A DNA stretch of 16,997 nucleotides from Porphyromonadaceae bacterium (GCA_021199145.1 JAJQIP010000056.1:1-16997), one strand, 5' to 3'. Positions 1 through 7,371 are shown, numbered from the stretch's first letter. Program-made: numbers and translations. The notes: a model not told the origin generated them from the sequence alone.

Positions 1-1546
1 ATTCTCTACAGAGCAACTTCGAAAGATAGACCGTTACACCATTGACAATGAGCCTATTCTCTCCATCGATTTGATGGAAAGAGCCGCTACGGCCGTCACC
101 GCAGAGATTGTGACCCGTTGGGATTGTCGGCGGAAGATGGTTGTCTTTGCCGGTGCGGGGAACAACGGCGGCGATGCGTTGGCTGTGGCCCGTATGCTTA
201 TCCAGCAGGGCTATACCGTCGAGAGTTACCTTTTCAATCCGAAAGAACATTTGTCCCCCGATTGTGAAGTCAATCGGGAGCGGCTCCAAAAATCGGGAGC
301 ACCTCTTTTTGAGGTTGTCAATGAGTTTGTCCCGCCCCGTCTGCACCGAGGGATGGTCGTCATTGACGGTCTGTTCGGTTCGGGCTTGAACCGGCCGCTT
401 GAAAAGGCATATGCTTCGGTCATCCAATATATCAATGGCTCAGGAGCGGATATCGTGTCGATAGACATCCCTTCGGGTATGTTTGCCGAAGACAATCGGA
501 AGTGCCTTTGGCAGAACATCGTCCATCCGACCCTCACCCTGACCCTGCAATTTCCCAAATTGTCCTTCTTCCTTTCAGAAGAGCTTCCGCTCACGGGGGA
601 GTGGAAGATTTTGGATATCGGCCTACATCCCGAGATTATCCAAAAAGAGGAGACTCCTTATCATTATATGCAGCCGGTCGAGGTGGCCGGTTGGCTGAAA
701 AAGCGGGAAAGATTCACCGACAAGTACGATTACGGGCATGTGTTGGTTGTCGCCGGCAGTCAGGGCATGATGGGAGCCGCTTTCATGGCCGCCAAAGCCG
801 CATTGCGGAGTGGAGCAGGCTTGGTGAGTGTCCATTCCGCCGCCCGAGGAGAGGCTATTCTCCAATCGGCCCTGCCCGAAGCGATGTTCGAGGCCGACAC
901 CCACGAGAGTCATGTCACCCATATCCCCCTTCATCGTCGTTACGACACTGTTGTGATAGGGCCGGGACTCGGCACGCATGCCGATACCCGAGAGGCGTTT
1001 GTACAGCTCCTTTCCCAACTCACCTTCCCGATTGTCGTTGATGCTGATGCGTTGAATATTCTGCAGGAAAACCGTCCCTCGCTCGGTCTGCTTCCGCCCC
1101 AGTCGATAATCACACCGCATCATCGGGAATTCGACAGACTTTTCGGAGAGAGTTCCTGCCAATACGACCGGTTGCAGAAAGCTCGGGAGATGAGCCGGCA
1201 CTATCACCTTATCATTGTGTTGAAAGGCGCCTATACTGCTGTCGTTTCCCCCGACGGGCATGTCTACTTCAACAGTACGGGCAATCCCGGTATGGCCACT
1301 GCCGGTAGCGGAGACACCCTTTCCGGAGTTATCGGGGCCCTCCTGAGCCAACACTATGAACCTTTGAAAGCGGCCCTACTTGGAGTCATGCTGCATGGTT
1401 TGGCGGGTGATATCGCTCTCCGAGAGCAATCGGAAGAGTCGCTTATTGCGGGGGACATATGCGCCCGTTTAGGTTGCGCCTTTCACGAACTGCAATCCTT
1501 CAGCAATCCCGAAAACAAAACATCCTCGGGAGAAAATCAAGTTTAG
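1..1546 (+). CDS. nnrD/nnrE: Bifunctional NAD(P)H-hydrate epimerase / ADP-dependent NAD(P)H-hydrate dehydratase, 5' end missing
   Basis: Repairs hydrated NAD(P)H in the cytoplasm: the N-terminal YjeF-N domain epimerises R-NAD(P)HX to S, and the C-terminal ribokinase-like domain dehydrates S-NAD(P)HX using ADP. The frame is open from base 2 and reads STEQLRKIDRYTIDNEP before the TTG/ATG at 71-76. That is the usual YjeF-N start, so the true start lies left of the window and base 71 is not the start. In visible residues (514), the epimerase domain holds GAGNNGGD (about 51-58), DGLFGSGLNRPL (122-133) and IPSG (156-159). The dehydratase domain holds VVAGSQGMMG (249-258), IGPGLG, VVDADALNIL, TPHHREF and GNPGMATAGSGD (about 428-438, catalytic Asp in GSGD). 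Both halves look intact. It converges on folC, with 23 bases between the stops and no obvious terminator there. Family assignment is very secure. Confidence 0.96.
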   Translation, partial: FSTEQLRKIDRYTIDNEPILSIDLMERAATAVTAEIVTRWDCRRKMVVFAGAGNNGGDALAVARMLIQQGYTVESYLFNPKEHLSPDCEVNRERLQKSGAPLFEVVNEFVPPRLHRGMVVIDGLFGSGLNRPLEKAYASVIQYINGSGADIVSIDIPSGMFAEDNRKCLWQNIVHPTLTLTLQFPKLSFFLSEELPLTGEWKILDIGLHPEIIQKEETPYHYMQPVEVAGWLKKRERFTDKYDYGHVLVVAGSQGMMGAAFMAAKAALRSGAGLVSVHSAARGEAILQSALPEAMFEADTHESHVTHIPLHRRYDTVVIGPGLGTHADTREAFVQLLSQLTFPIVVDADALNILQENRPSLGLLPPQSIITPHHREFDRLFGESSCQYDRLQKAREMSRHYHLIIVLKGAYTAVVSPDGHVYFNSTGNPGMATAGSGDTLSGVIGALLSQHYEPLKAALLGVMLHGLAGDIALREQSEESLIAGDICARLGCAFHELQSFSNPENKTSSGENQV

Positions 1547-1569
1547 TATCGGTTTTTGTCGTATAGACG

Positions 1570-2853
1570 CTAAAGAGAGGCCAACAGATCCGCCACGACA
1601 AAACTGCTTCCCCCTACAAAGACAAAATCGTCGGGAGAACTATCCTGCAAGGCGGCCTGATAAGCCTCTGGCACAGTCGTGTAGGCCTTGCCTTTCAGTC
1701 CCCTTTCAAGCGCTTTGCTCTGCATCGTATCGGCCGGTAGGGCACGAGGAATGGCCGCCTGGGTAAAATAGTAGACAGCTGTCGTCGGGAGCATCGAAAG
1801 TACCCCTGAGATATCCTTGTCACTGACCATCCCGAATACGATGCGTAACGTAGGACACTGGATAGTTGACAGTTGGCGGACAATATACTGGAATCCGCCC
1901 GTATTATGACCCGTATCACAATAAGCGGTCGGCCGTGTATGCACCTGTTGCCAACGGCCTTGCAATCCGGTGAGGGAGGTCACCTGCGCAAACCCTTCCC
2001 GTACGGCGTCCGGCCTTATCGTGAACCCTTGTTGCCGCAATACCCGTAAGGCGCACAATATAGTCACCGCATTCTTTTCCTGACAGAGGCCGCCCAATTC
2101 GTAAGAGAGGGGGCCGTAATCCCGACTGTCGATGCACCACTGACCCGCCTTGTCGTACCGGCAACTCCTTAGAACATCACTCTCCTGGGCAAAAAATATG
2201 GGAGCGGACACTTCCTTAGCTTTCTCTTCAAAAACACGCCGTACCTCCCCTTCCGCTTCCCCGATGACTACAGGAATCCCCTTTTTTATGATACCCGCTT
2301 TCTCCCGAGCGATAGCCGAGAGGGTATCGCCAAGCAAAGCCATATGGTCGTAGCTGATATTGGTAATGACGCAGGTGCGTGGGGTGATGATGTTGGTGCT
2401 GTCGAGCCGTCCGCCCAACCCTGTCTCTATGACCGCTACATCGACGTGACAAGCCGCAAAATAGTCGAAAGCCATCATCATGGTGAGTTCGAAAAACGAC
2501 GGGTGTATCTCCCGGCTTGCGTCGAGGTATTTTCGGGTAAATTCCAGTACCGCCTCCTTGGAGATCATCTCCCCGTTCACCCGGATACGTTCCCTGAAGT
2601 CCACCAGATGAGGTGACGTGTAGAGACCCACTTTGTAGCCGCTCCTTTGCAGAATTGCCGCCAATACGTGGCTGGTCGAACCCTTCCCGTTCGTGCCGGC
2701 AATATGGATGGTGGCATACCGCTTGTGAGGAGACCCCACCAGTCGGTCAAGAGCGAGACTGTTATCCAGTCCCGGTTTGTAGGCCGCTTGCCCTATTTGT
2801 TGGAAAACAGGTAATTGGCGATAAAGATATTGTAGCGTCTCTTCGTAGTCCAT
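1570..2853 (-). CDS. folC: Bifunctional folylpolyglutamate synthase / dihydrofolate synthase
   Basis: An ATP-dependent Mur-ligase-type enzyme that joins glutamate to dihydropteroate and extends the polyglutamate tail of folates in the cytoplasm. The protein shows the P-loop GTNGKGS (residues about 53-59 counted from the ATG), TSPHL, the FRERIRVNG stretch, VIETGLGGRLDSTNI (the family's Mg/ATP signature region), ITNISYDH, EKAGIIK and CDTGHN near residue 313, in the family order. Length is 427 residues, normal for FolC. I chose the ATG at 2853. A TTG two codons upstream (2859) is also open, but it would overlap the preceding chromate-transporter stop, while the ATG leaves only 2 bases. It is the last gene of the chrA-chrA-folC unit. 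The tight spacing suggests co-transcription although the functions are unrelated. Confidence 0.95.
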   Translation of the reverse strand: MDYEETLQYLYRQLPVFQQIGQAAYKPGLDNSLALDRLVGSPHKRYATIHIAGTNGKGSTSHVLAAILQRSGYKVGLYTSPHLVDFRERIRVNGEMISKEAVLEFTRKYLDASREIHPSFFELTMMMAFDYFAACHVDVAVIETGLGGRLDSTNIITPRTCVITNISYDHMALLGDTLSAIAREKAGIIKKGIPVVIGEAEGEVRRVFEEKAKEVSAPIFFAQESDVLRSCRYDKAGQWCIDSRDYGPLSYELGGLCQEKNAVTILCALRVLRQQGFTIRPDAVREGFAQVTSLTGLQGRWQQVHTRPTAYCDTGHNTGGFQYIVRQLSTIQCPTLRIVFGMVSDKDISGVLSMLPTTAVYYFTQAAIPRALPADTMQSKALERGLKGKAYTTVPEAYQAALQDSSPDDFVFVGGSSFVVADLLASL

Positions 2854-2855
2854 GC

Positions 2856-3404
2856 TCAATATATTAAGAATCCAGCAACCCCTGCCAGAACAATCAGCAA
2901 GATGGCGTTTGCCTTAAAAAAGAAATTGGCGACGAAAACCAGGGCAAAAATAGTCACACTTACGATAAATTGCCGCAGGTCACTTTGAGGAAATCCAAAA
3001 TTTTCAGCGTTCATGAGCACCAGTGCCGCCGAAGCAATCAGGCCGATGACCGCCGGCCGCAATCCCGAAAAGATGTCGATGACATATTGGCTGTTGTGGT
3101 AACGCATGAAGGACTTGTACAGAATAAGCATGACAATGAGCGAGGGAAGGATGAGGGCGAATGTCGTCAAAGCCGCCCCCCACACGCTGCCTGTGGCGGT
3201 ATAGCCGATATATGTGGAGGAATTGATACCGATAGGGCCTGGAGTCATTTGGCTGATGGCGATGATATCGGTAAACTCCTGTGACGTAAGCCAGGCATGA
3301 CGGGTCACCACTTCCCCCTGAATCATGGAGAGCATGGCATAACCGCCGCCGAAGCCGAAGAGTCCGATTTTGAAAAAGGAGTAAAACAGTTGCAGCCAAA
3401 TCAT
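2856..3404 (-). CDS. chrA: Chromate transporter family protein, short chain (second of tandem pair)
   Basis: A membrane protein of the CHR family (182 residues), the half-length form. Short-chain CHR proteins come in tandem pairs and are thought to work together as the equivalent of one full-length ChrA chromate exporter. Visible marks are FFKIGLFGFGGGYAM near the N-terminus (the family's FGGG signature), AISQMTPGPIGIN (the PGP signature, about residues 50-62), SGLRPAVIGLIASAA, and several hydrophobic segments including the C-terminal LLIVLAGVAGFLIY. The start ATG (3404-3402) overlaps the previous gene's TGA by 4 bases (ATGA), which implies translational coupling with its partner. folC follows 2 bases after the stop. 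Substrate is inferred from family only; chromate resistance in this organism is not shown, and CHR proteins in gut anaerobes may move other anions. Confidence 0.9.
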   Translation of the reverse strand: MIWLQLFYSFFKIGLFGFGGGYAMLSMIQGEVVTRHAWLTSQEFTDIIAISQMTPGPIGINSSTYIGYTATGSVWGAALTTFALILPSLIVMLILYKSFMRYHNSQYVIDIFSGLRPAVIGLIASAALVLMNAENFGFPQSDLRQFIVSVTIFALVFVANFFFKANAILLIVLAGVAGFLIY

Positions 3405-3946
3405 GATTTACCCCACTTTCTTTTTATGACTCCGTAGAGATACCCTCCGACACCCGCTATCAATACGACCCATATAGGGGAGAAATCGAGCAGCCATATC
3501 AGCAAGGCGGCCACGACGGGAATCCACAGGTTGTATCGGTTTATCCGAGCCGCCTTTCCCAGTTTGAAGATTGGTGCGGCGATAAGAGCCACCACAGCAG
3601 GGCGTATCCCCTTGAAGATATGCTCCACTATCTCATTCTCCCGAAACCTTTGGAAGAGCAGGGCAATCGCCAGTATGATGATAAAAGAGGGGAGAACCGT
3701 ACCCAATGTAGCGATGATGGCTCCCGGAAATTTCTTAATGCGATAGCCCGTTGCGATAGAAATGTTTACCGCCAATATGCCCGGTGCCGATTGCGATAGT
3801 GCCAAAATGTCGATGAATCCGTCACTTTCAATCCATTTCTTTTTTTGCACCAGCTCCTCCTCAATGATGGGAACCATGGCGTAGCCACCCCCGATAGTGA
3901 AAGAGCCGATTTTAAAGAAGGTCAGAAAAAGTCGTAAAAATATCAT
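3401..3946 (-). CDS. chrA: Chromate transporter family protein, short chain (first of tandem pair)
   Basis: First gene of the leftward chrA-chrA-folC unit, 181 residues, half-length CHR family membrane protein. It carries FFKIGSFTIGGGYAM at residues about 10-24, aligned with the FGGG signature of its neighbour but with T-I-G-G-G, and ALSQSAPGILAVN in place of the partner's PGPIGIN, so the second Pro of the PGP signature is Ile here. FKGIRPAVVALIAAP and a hydrophobic C-terminal half also match the partner. The two proteins are clear homologues but well diverged, as expected for the two non-equivalent halves of a heteromeric transporter. It ends in a short basic tail. A 153-base gap to the right separates it from the divergent tRNA-Ser. 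Confidence 0.9.
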   Translation of the reverse strand: MIFLRLFLTFFKIGSFTIGGGYAMVPIIEEELVQKKKWIESDGFIDILALSQSAPGILAVNISIATGYRIKKFPGAIIATLGTVLPSFIIILAIALLFQRFRENEIVEHIFKGIRPAVVALIAAPIFKLGKAARINRYNLWIPVVAALLIWLLDFSPIWVVLIAGVGGYLYGVIKRKWGKS

Positions 3947-4017
3947 CTCGAACTGTTCTCTTCAAACTTTTCGCACAAGGCAGATGTCCGGTTGACCGTC
4001 GGGCAAATAACGGGGAA

Positions 4018-4025
4018 CAAAGATA
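4018..4025 (-). promoter_or_regulatory. Possible -7 element for the chrA-chrA-folC unit
   Basis: On the minus strand this reads TATCTTTG, an exact TAnnTTTG match about 72 bases upstream of the first chrA start. No good TTTG lies at 19-21 bases upstream (one lies at 12), so only the -7 half is convincing. It would drive leftward transcription back to back with the tRNA-Ser promoter. Confidence 0.4.
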
Positions 4026-4044
4026 GATAAAAATCCGCAAACCC

Positions 4045-4075
4045 TTTGGTAATATTGGAAAATCGCTTACCTTTA
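4045..4075 (+). promoter_or_regulatory. Promoter of tRNA-Ser
   Basis: TTTG at 4045-4048, 19-base spacer, TACCTTTA at 4068-4075. This fits the Bacteroidota primary sigma promoter (TTTG...TAnnTTTG) with one mismatch at the last base. The expected transcription start is near 4082, about 18 bases before the tRNA. Confidence 0.7.
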
Positions 4076-4099
4076 CGGCTCTTTCCGAGAAGGGAAGAG

Positions 4100-4185
<86 letters not shown>

Positions 4186-4211
4186 TACGATTTGAGAACG
4201 GAAATTCGTTT

Positions 4212-4245
4212 AAGAGGCACTTAATCAATTGATTAAGTGCCTCTT
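4212..4245. terminator. Perfect 34-bp palindrome, likely bidirectional terminator
   Basis: Each half is 17 bases (AAGAGGCACTTAATCAA followed directly by its exact reverse complement), giving a stem of about 15 bp with a tight AATT loop. It lies 27 bases after tRNA-Ser and 30 bases beyond the stop of the leftward glycosylase-methyltransferase gene, so it could end transcription from both sides. There is no U-tract on either side, so termination by the classical intrinsic mechanism is not certain. Confidence 0.65.
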
Positions 4246-4275
4246 GCGTATCTATGATTGTCAGGCTGTAAAAAT

Positions 4276-5388
4276 TCAGATAGCCTGTTCCCGTTCCAAC
4301 AAACACTTTTTGGCCGAAAGTCCGCCTTCATAGCCGGTGAGAGAGCGGTCGCTACCCATAACCCGGTGACAAGGAATAAAGATGGAGATAGCGTTCGCAC
4401 TGGTAGCATTCGCCGCCGCCCGGATTGCCTTAGGCCGACCCACTCTCCCAGCCAGTTCACCGTAAGATATCGTCTCACCGTAGGGGATATCCCGTAGCGC
4501 TTGCCACACACTCTTCTGAAAACCGGTACCGATCGTAAGCAAGGGTATATCGAACCCCTTCCGTTTCCCTGCAAAATATTCATCCAGTTGTCGGGCCGCT
4601 TTTTGGAGAACAGCCGATGAGGCCTCTTTGTAATCCGCCTGCAAAGCAGTCTGGAGTCGTCTCTCCACGCTATCCCGATGTTTCCCGTTCACCCAATCGC
4701 AAAGGCAAAGTTTCCCCTCGAACGCACCGAGCCGTAAATCTCCGCACGGGGTATGGTAAAGTCGGGTATAAATGATTTTTGACAAGGCACTCCCTGCCAC
4801 GGCCCATAAATAGAGGCTGGCTACGCTGCCATACGGAGAAAACCGTCGGCGGTACTTTTCGAACAGCTTGCGGTCTATTTTCCGGTGATGGTAAATCGTC
4901 CGCAATCCCCGTTGGATAGCCAGGTCACCGTAACTGAGAATATCGGGGCGTTGCATGGAGAAGAGCATCAGCATTTCCGCACTCCATACCCCAATCCCGT
5001 CGAGCGATGAGAGCCGTCGGCACACTTCGTCGTCACTCAGGTCGTTCAGGGCCTTCAAGTCGAGTTCGCCCTGTCGTATCTTTTGTACGGCCCCCTGTAT
5101 GTAAGTCGCCTTTTTGTAGGAGATGCCGAACCCCTGTAACTCCTCCAACGAGAGAGCGCCTATCGTTTCCGGCGTTATTTGGCCGAGCTTTGTCAGCATT
5201 CTGCGCCAAATGGTCTCCTGCGCTTTGGTGGAAATCTGTTGTCCGACAATAGTCAATACCAGTGCGGCAAAGAGGTCGGGAATAACCTCCCTATTCACCC
5301 GCCCTATTTTGTCGATTATCTCCGCCAGCCGTTTGTCCGCTCGCTTCAGATAGCCGATTTCCTTTTCTCCATACGGGAAGAATGCCAT
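4276..5388 (-). CDS. Fused DNA-3-methyladenine glycosylase (HhH-GPD) and O6-methylguanine-DNA methyltransferase
   Basis: A 370-residue two-domain alkylation-repair protein. Residues about 10-205 form an AlkA/MAG-type HhH-GPD glycosylase that excises N-alkylated purines: TIVGQQIS, a helix-hairpin-helix at 127-140 (LDGIGVWSAEML) and the catalytic Asp at D155 in SYGDLAIQRG. The AlkA N-terminal beta domain is absent. Residues about 206-370 form an Ogt-type suicide methyltransferase: FQKSVWQALRDIPYGETISYGELA, the probable nucleotide-flipping Arg R323, and the acceptor Cys C340 in IPCHRVMG. Key residues of both activities are visible, so both are probably active. ATG start at 5388-5386. It is the last gene of the leftward rplY-pth-S4 run, 45 bases after the S4 gene, and a strong palindrome follows the stop. 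The junction near residue 206 has no visible linker. The Ada N-terminal zinc domain is lacking, so it should not be an Ada-type regulator. Confidence 0.93.
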   Translation of the reverse strand: MAFFPYGEKEIGYLKRADKRLAEIIDKIGRVNREVIPDLFAALVLTIVGQQISTKAQETIWRRMLTKLGQITPETIGALSLEELQGFGISYKKATYIQGAVQKIRQGELDLKALNDLSDDEVCRRLSSLDGIGVWSAEMLMLFSMQRPDILSYGDLAIQRGLRTIYHHRKIDRKLFEKYRRRFSPYGSVASLYLWAVAGSALSKIIYTRLYHTPCGDLRLGAFEGKLCLCDWVNGKHRDSVERRLQTALQADYKEASSAVLQKAARQLDEYFAGKRKGFDIPLLTIGTGFQKSVWQALRDIPYGETISYGELAGRVGRPKAIRAAANATSANAISIFIPCHRVMGSDRSLTGYEGGLSAKKCLLEREQAI

Positions 5389-5433
5389 ATTATCGGGAAA
5401 TTTTCAGCGTTGTATTCGGGGAGGCTTAGCTGT

Positions 5434-5892
5434 TCAGGGGTGGAGGTCGTTTATGTCGAAGTCGAAATCAGCCTCCCAATCAGCATCGTCGGAACCCTCG
5501 TCCGTATAGCTGCCGTCGATAAATTTCTTCAATTCCCGACCCTCCCGTTTGGTAGGCCGGCCTTCCCCTTTCGCTCGGTCGACAAAGCCTCTGATGCGAA
5601 TCATATCGATTAATTCATATTGGTCGGGAGCCGTCACATTCTCCAGGTATTGCGGCACAAGTTTCGCCCCTACGCGGTTTTCCGTAAGGCCTAATATCTT
5701 GAAAGAGTAGGTGACAGGCGGTTTGCGCACCTCAATCGTCTCCCCAATCTGTATCGGGTGGGAAGGTTTCACGTTGACACCGCCCATGGCGATACGGCCT
5801 TTCTTGCAGGCTTCCGTGGCGATAGTGTGGGTCTTGAAAATGCGGGTAGCCCACAGGAACTTGTCAATCCTTGTCAATCCTTCTTTCGGCAT
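5434..5892 (-). CDS. S4-domain RNA-binding protein, Hsp15 (HslR)-like
   Basis: A 152-residue protein with an N-terminal S4 RNA-binding domain: RIDKFLWATRIFKT (residues 8-21), ACKKGRIAMGGVNVKPSHPIQIGE and a beta-strand EVRKPPVTYSFKIL. The family includes E. coli Hsp15, which binds stalled 50S-nascent-chain complexes and helps recycle them; this role is inferred by homology. After the S4 domain come a basic stretch (GRPTKREGRELKKF) and a very acidic tail rich in Asp/Glu (about residues 130-150), common in Bacteroidota members. The ATG at 5892 lies 4 bases after the pth stop, which fits co-transcription with a ribosome-rescue partner. Oddly, codons 5-11 contain a perfect 10-bp tandem duplication (5861-5880). 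A change in copy number would break the frame from this ATG. Confidence 0.9.
   Translation of the reverse strand: MPKEGLTRIDKFLWATRIFKTHTIATEACKKGRIAMGGVNVKPSHPIQIGETIEVRKPPVTYSFKILGLTENRVGAKLVPQYLENVTAPDQYELIDMIRIRGFVDRAKGEGRPTKREGRELKKFIDGSYTDEGSDDADWEADFDFDINDLHP
5861..5880. repeat. 10-bp perfect tandem duplication in the S4-protein gene
   Basis: TTGTCAATCC occurs twice in a row on the + strand. On the coding strand it covers the codons for roughly G-L-T-R-I-D-K near the start. The unit is not a multiple of three, so loss or gain of one copy would shift the frame. Confidence 0.9.
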
Positions 5893-5896
5893 GGTG

Positions 5897-6460
5897 TCAC
5901 TTGTTGTTGAAACGGTTCATGGCGTTTTGCACTCCGGCGAGGCAGAACTCCTTGATGATATTGCCGGCACATTCGATGCGGTCGGGGAGTTGTTCCCCCT
6001 CTTCGGGAAGGAAATCGCCCAAGACAAAATCGATTTGTCCGCCACGGGGGTAATCTTTGCCCAATCCGAAGCGTAGGCGGGCATAGGCGTTCGTCCCGAG
6101 AATTTGTTGGATATGTTTCAACCCGTTATGTCCCGCATCACTCCCTTGAGGTCTGAGCCGCAACTGTCCGAAGGGCAGGGCGATATCGTCGACCACCACG
6201 AGCAGGTTTTCCAAGGGGATATTCTCTTTCTGCATCCAATAGCGCACGGCATTACCGCTCAGGTTCATGTAGGTAGAGGGTTTCAGCAGGACAAGGATAT
6301 GCCCTTTGAGGCGCATTTGGCCGACAAAGCCGTACCGTTTGTCCTCAAAAACGACATTGGACGCCTTAGCCAGGGCGTCCAATATCCTAAAACCAATGTT
6401 GTGTCGGGTAGAGGCATATTCATCACCGATATTACCCAGCCCCACAATCAGGTATTTCAT
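5897..6460 (-). CDS. pth: Peptidyl-tRNA hydrolase
   Basis: Cleaves the ester bond of peptidyl-tRNAs that have dropped off ribosomes, recycling tRNA; cytoplasmic. The protein has 187 residues, normal for bacterial Pth. It opens with the family motif YLIVGLGNIGDEYASTRHNIGF, in which Asn10 and the catalytic His20 are present. PSTYMNLSG supplies Asn66, VVDDIALPFG the conserved Asp92, and GSDAGHNGLKHI Asn112; these match E. coli N68, D93 and N114 with small offsets. The ATG is at 6460. It lies 16 bases after rplY and 4 bases before the S4 gene, a translation-quality cluster that I recall as common in Bacteroidales. Confidence 0.97.
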   Translation of the reverse strand: MKYLIVGLGNIGDEYASTRHNIGFRILDALAKASNVVFEDKRYGFVGQMRLKGHILVLLKPSTYMNLSGNAVRYWMQKENIPLENLLVVVDDIALPFGQLRLRPQGSDAGHNGLKHIQQILGTNAYARLRFGLGKDYPRGGQIDFVLGDFLPEEGEQLPDRIECAGNIIKEFCLAGVQNAMNRFNNK

Positions 6461-6476
6461 GCCGTGTTATTTCGGT

Positions 6477-7127
6477 CTATTCGGTCTTTGTGGCGGTAGC
6501 ACTCTTGGCGGCACGAGTCAGTTTCACGGCGCAGACAATGGTGCTCTTGGCATTCATGATTTCGAGGCCGTCAAAATGTAGGTCACCTACCTGTATGGTC
6601 TTGCCCAGACCGAGGTTGTCGATGTTGATGACCAGTTTTTCGGGAATCTTGGTATAGATGGCCTTTACTTTGAGTTTCCTCATATTCAGGCTCAGTTTAC
6701 CGCCCGCTTTCACGCCTTCGGAGTGGCCTTCGAGGGAGACGGGGACCTCCATCACAATCGGTTTTTTATCGTTCACCTCGAGGAAATCCATGTGAAGAAT
6801 TTTATCCTCTACGGGGTGGAATTGCAGGTCTTTGACGACGGCCATGACTTTCTTTTTGCCGATGGTCAGTTCCACCGCAAAAATTTCGGGCGTATAGACC
6901 AATTTGCGGACAGCGTTGGAGGGCACCGAGAAGTCGGTCACAATCACAGCCTGATTGTTGGCGATTTCCACGATTTTCTCGCCTTCGTTCAATTTGCCCG
7001 TATACGGGAGGTTAAAAACTGCTCCGCCATTGAGTATGGCTGGGATAAGATCTTGTTTGCGTAGCGCCTTGACGGCCTTTTTCCCCAGTTCGGTCCGAGG
7101 AGTACCTACTAATTGAAATGTTTTCAT
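6477..7127 (-). CDS. rplY: 50S ribosomal protein bL25, long (CTC/TL5) form
   Basis: A 5S-rRNA-binding protein of the large ribosomal subunit. The protein has 216 residues, much longer than E. coli L25 (about 94) because it has the C-terminal TL5/CTC beta domain. The N-terminal L25 domain (about 1-95) starts with FQLVGTPRTELGKKAVKALRKQDLIPAILNG and includes KVMAVVKDLQFHPVEDKILHMDFLEV. The CTC domain (about 96-190) includes PVSLEGHSEGVKAGGKLS and LVINIDNLGLGKTIQVGDL. The C-terminus is a short Ala/Lys/Thr tail. The ATG at 7127 is preceded by a good promoter and a leader with a 9-bp-stem hairpin. It is the first gene of the leftward rplY-pth-S4-repair run. Confidence 0.97.
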   Translation of the reverse strand: MKTFQLVGTPRTELGKKAVKALRKQDLIPAILNGGAVFNLPYTGKLNEGEKIVEIANNQAVIVTDFSVPSNAVRKLVYTPEIFAVELTIGKKKVMAVVKDLQFHPVEDKILHMDFLEVNDKKPIVMEVPVSLEGHSEGVKAGGKLSLNMRKLKVKAIYTKIPEKLVINIDNLGLGKTIQVGDLHFDGLEIMNAKSTIVCAVKLTRAAKSATATKTE

Positions 7128-7149
7128 TGTTTTTTCTTTGTGTTACTCA

Positions 7150-7175
7150 AAATTAAGACTTTCGCTTCTTAATTT
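7150..7175 (-). promoter_or_regulatory. Hairpin in the rplY 5' leader
   Basis: AAATTAAGA (7150-7158) and TCTTAATTT (7167-7175) are exact inverted repeats with an 8-base loop, lying in the untranslated leader 22 bases before the rplY ATG. It could influence translation start or mRNA stability; a role in ribosomal-protein feedback is only a guess. The stem is AT-rich and therefore weak. Confidence 0.5.
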
Positions 7176-7206
7176 CCCATCGCACGGAATACTTAAAAAA
7201 GCAACG

Positions 7207-7236
7207 CAAAGGTACTTTTTTTTTCGATATCTGCAA
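7207..7236 (-). promoter_or_regulatory. Promoter of the rplY-pth-S4 run
   Basis: On the minus strand: TTG (7236-7234), 19-base spacer, TACCTTTG (7214-7207), an exact TAnnTTTG. Expected transcription start near 7200, giving a leader of about 73 bases. The spacer contains a run of nine A (T on the + strand, 7216-7224). Confidence 0.75.
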
Positions 7237-7307
7237 CTATTTCGTATGAATATCGCTATTTTTCTTTCCGTTACGGTTACAGACCGGCCTTGAAAGAGTG
7301 CTGTACA

Positions 7308-7339
7308 TTTGGTGCTTACGATAGAAACATGTATTTTTG
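7308..7339 (+). promoter_or_regulatory. Promoter of tRNA-Arg
   Basis: TTTG at 7308-7311, 20-base spacer, TATTTTTG at 7332-7339. Both elements match the Bacteroidota consensus exactly. Expected transcription start near 7346, about 26 bases before the tRNA. Confidence 0.8.
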
Positions 7340-7371
7340 CACCGTCTTTTCAGAATATATTTAGAGAAAGG

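Noticed and set aside
71..76. TTG/ATG at 71-76 as start of the hydrate-repair gene
   Set aside because: The frame continues upstream to base 2 with the conserved family N-terminus, so the gene starts outside the window.
623..1354. 243-codon minus-strand frame inside the hydrate-repair gene
   Set aside because: It is fully opposite a clearly conserved dehydratase domain and has no recognisable motif; GC-rich DNA readily leaves long antisense frames open.
1547..1569. Possible terminator between the convergent hydrate-repair gene and folC
   Set aside because: Only a 5-bp TTTAG/CTAAA pairing overlapping the two stop codons, with a long loop; too weak.
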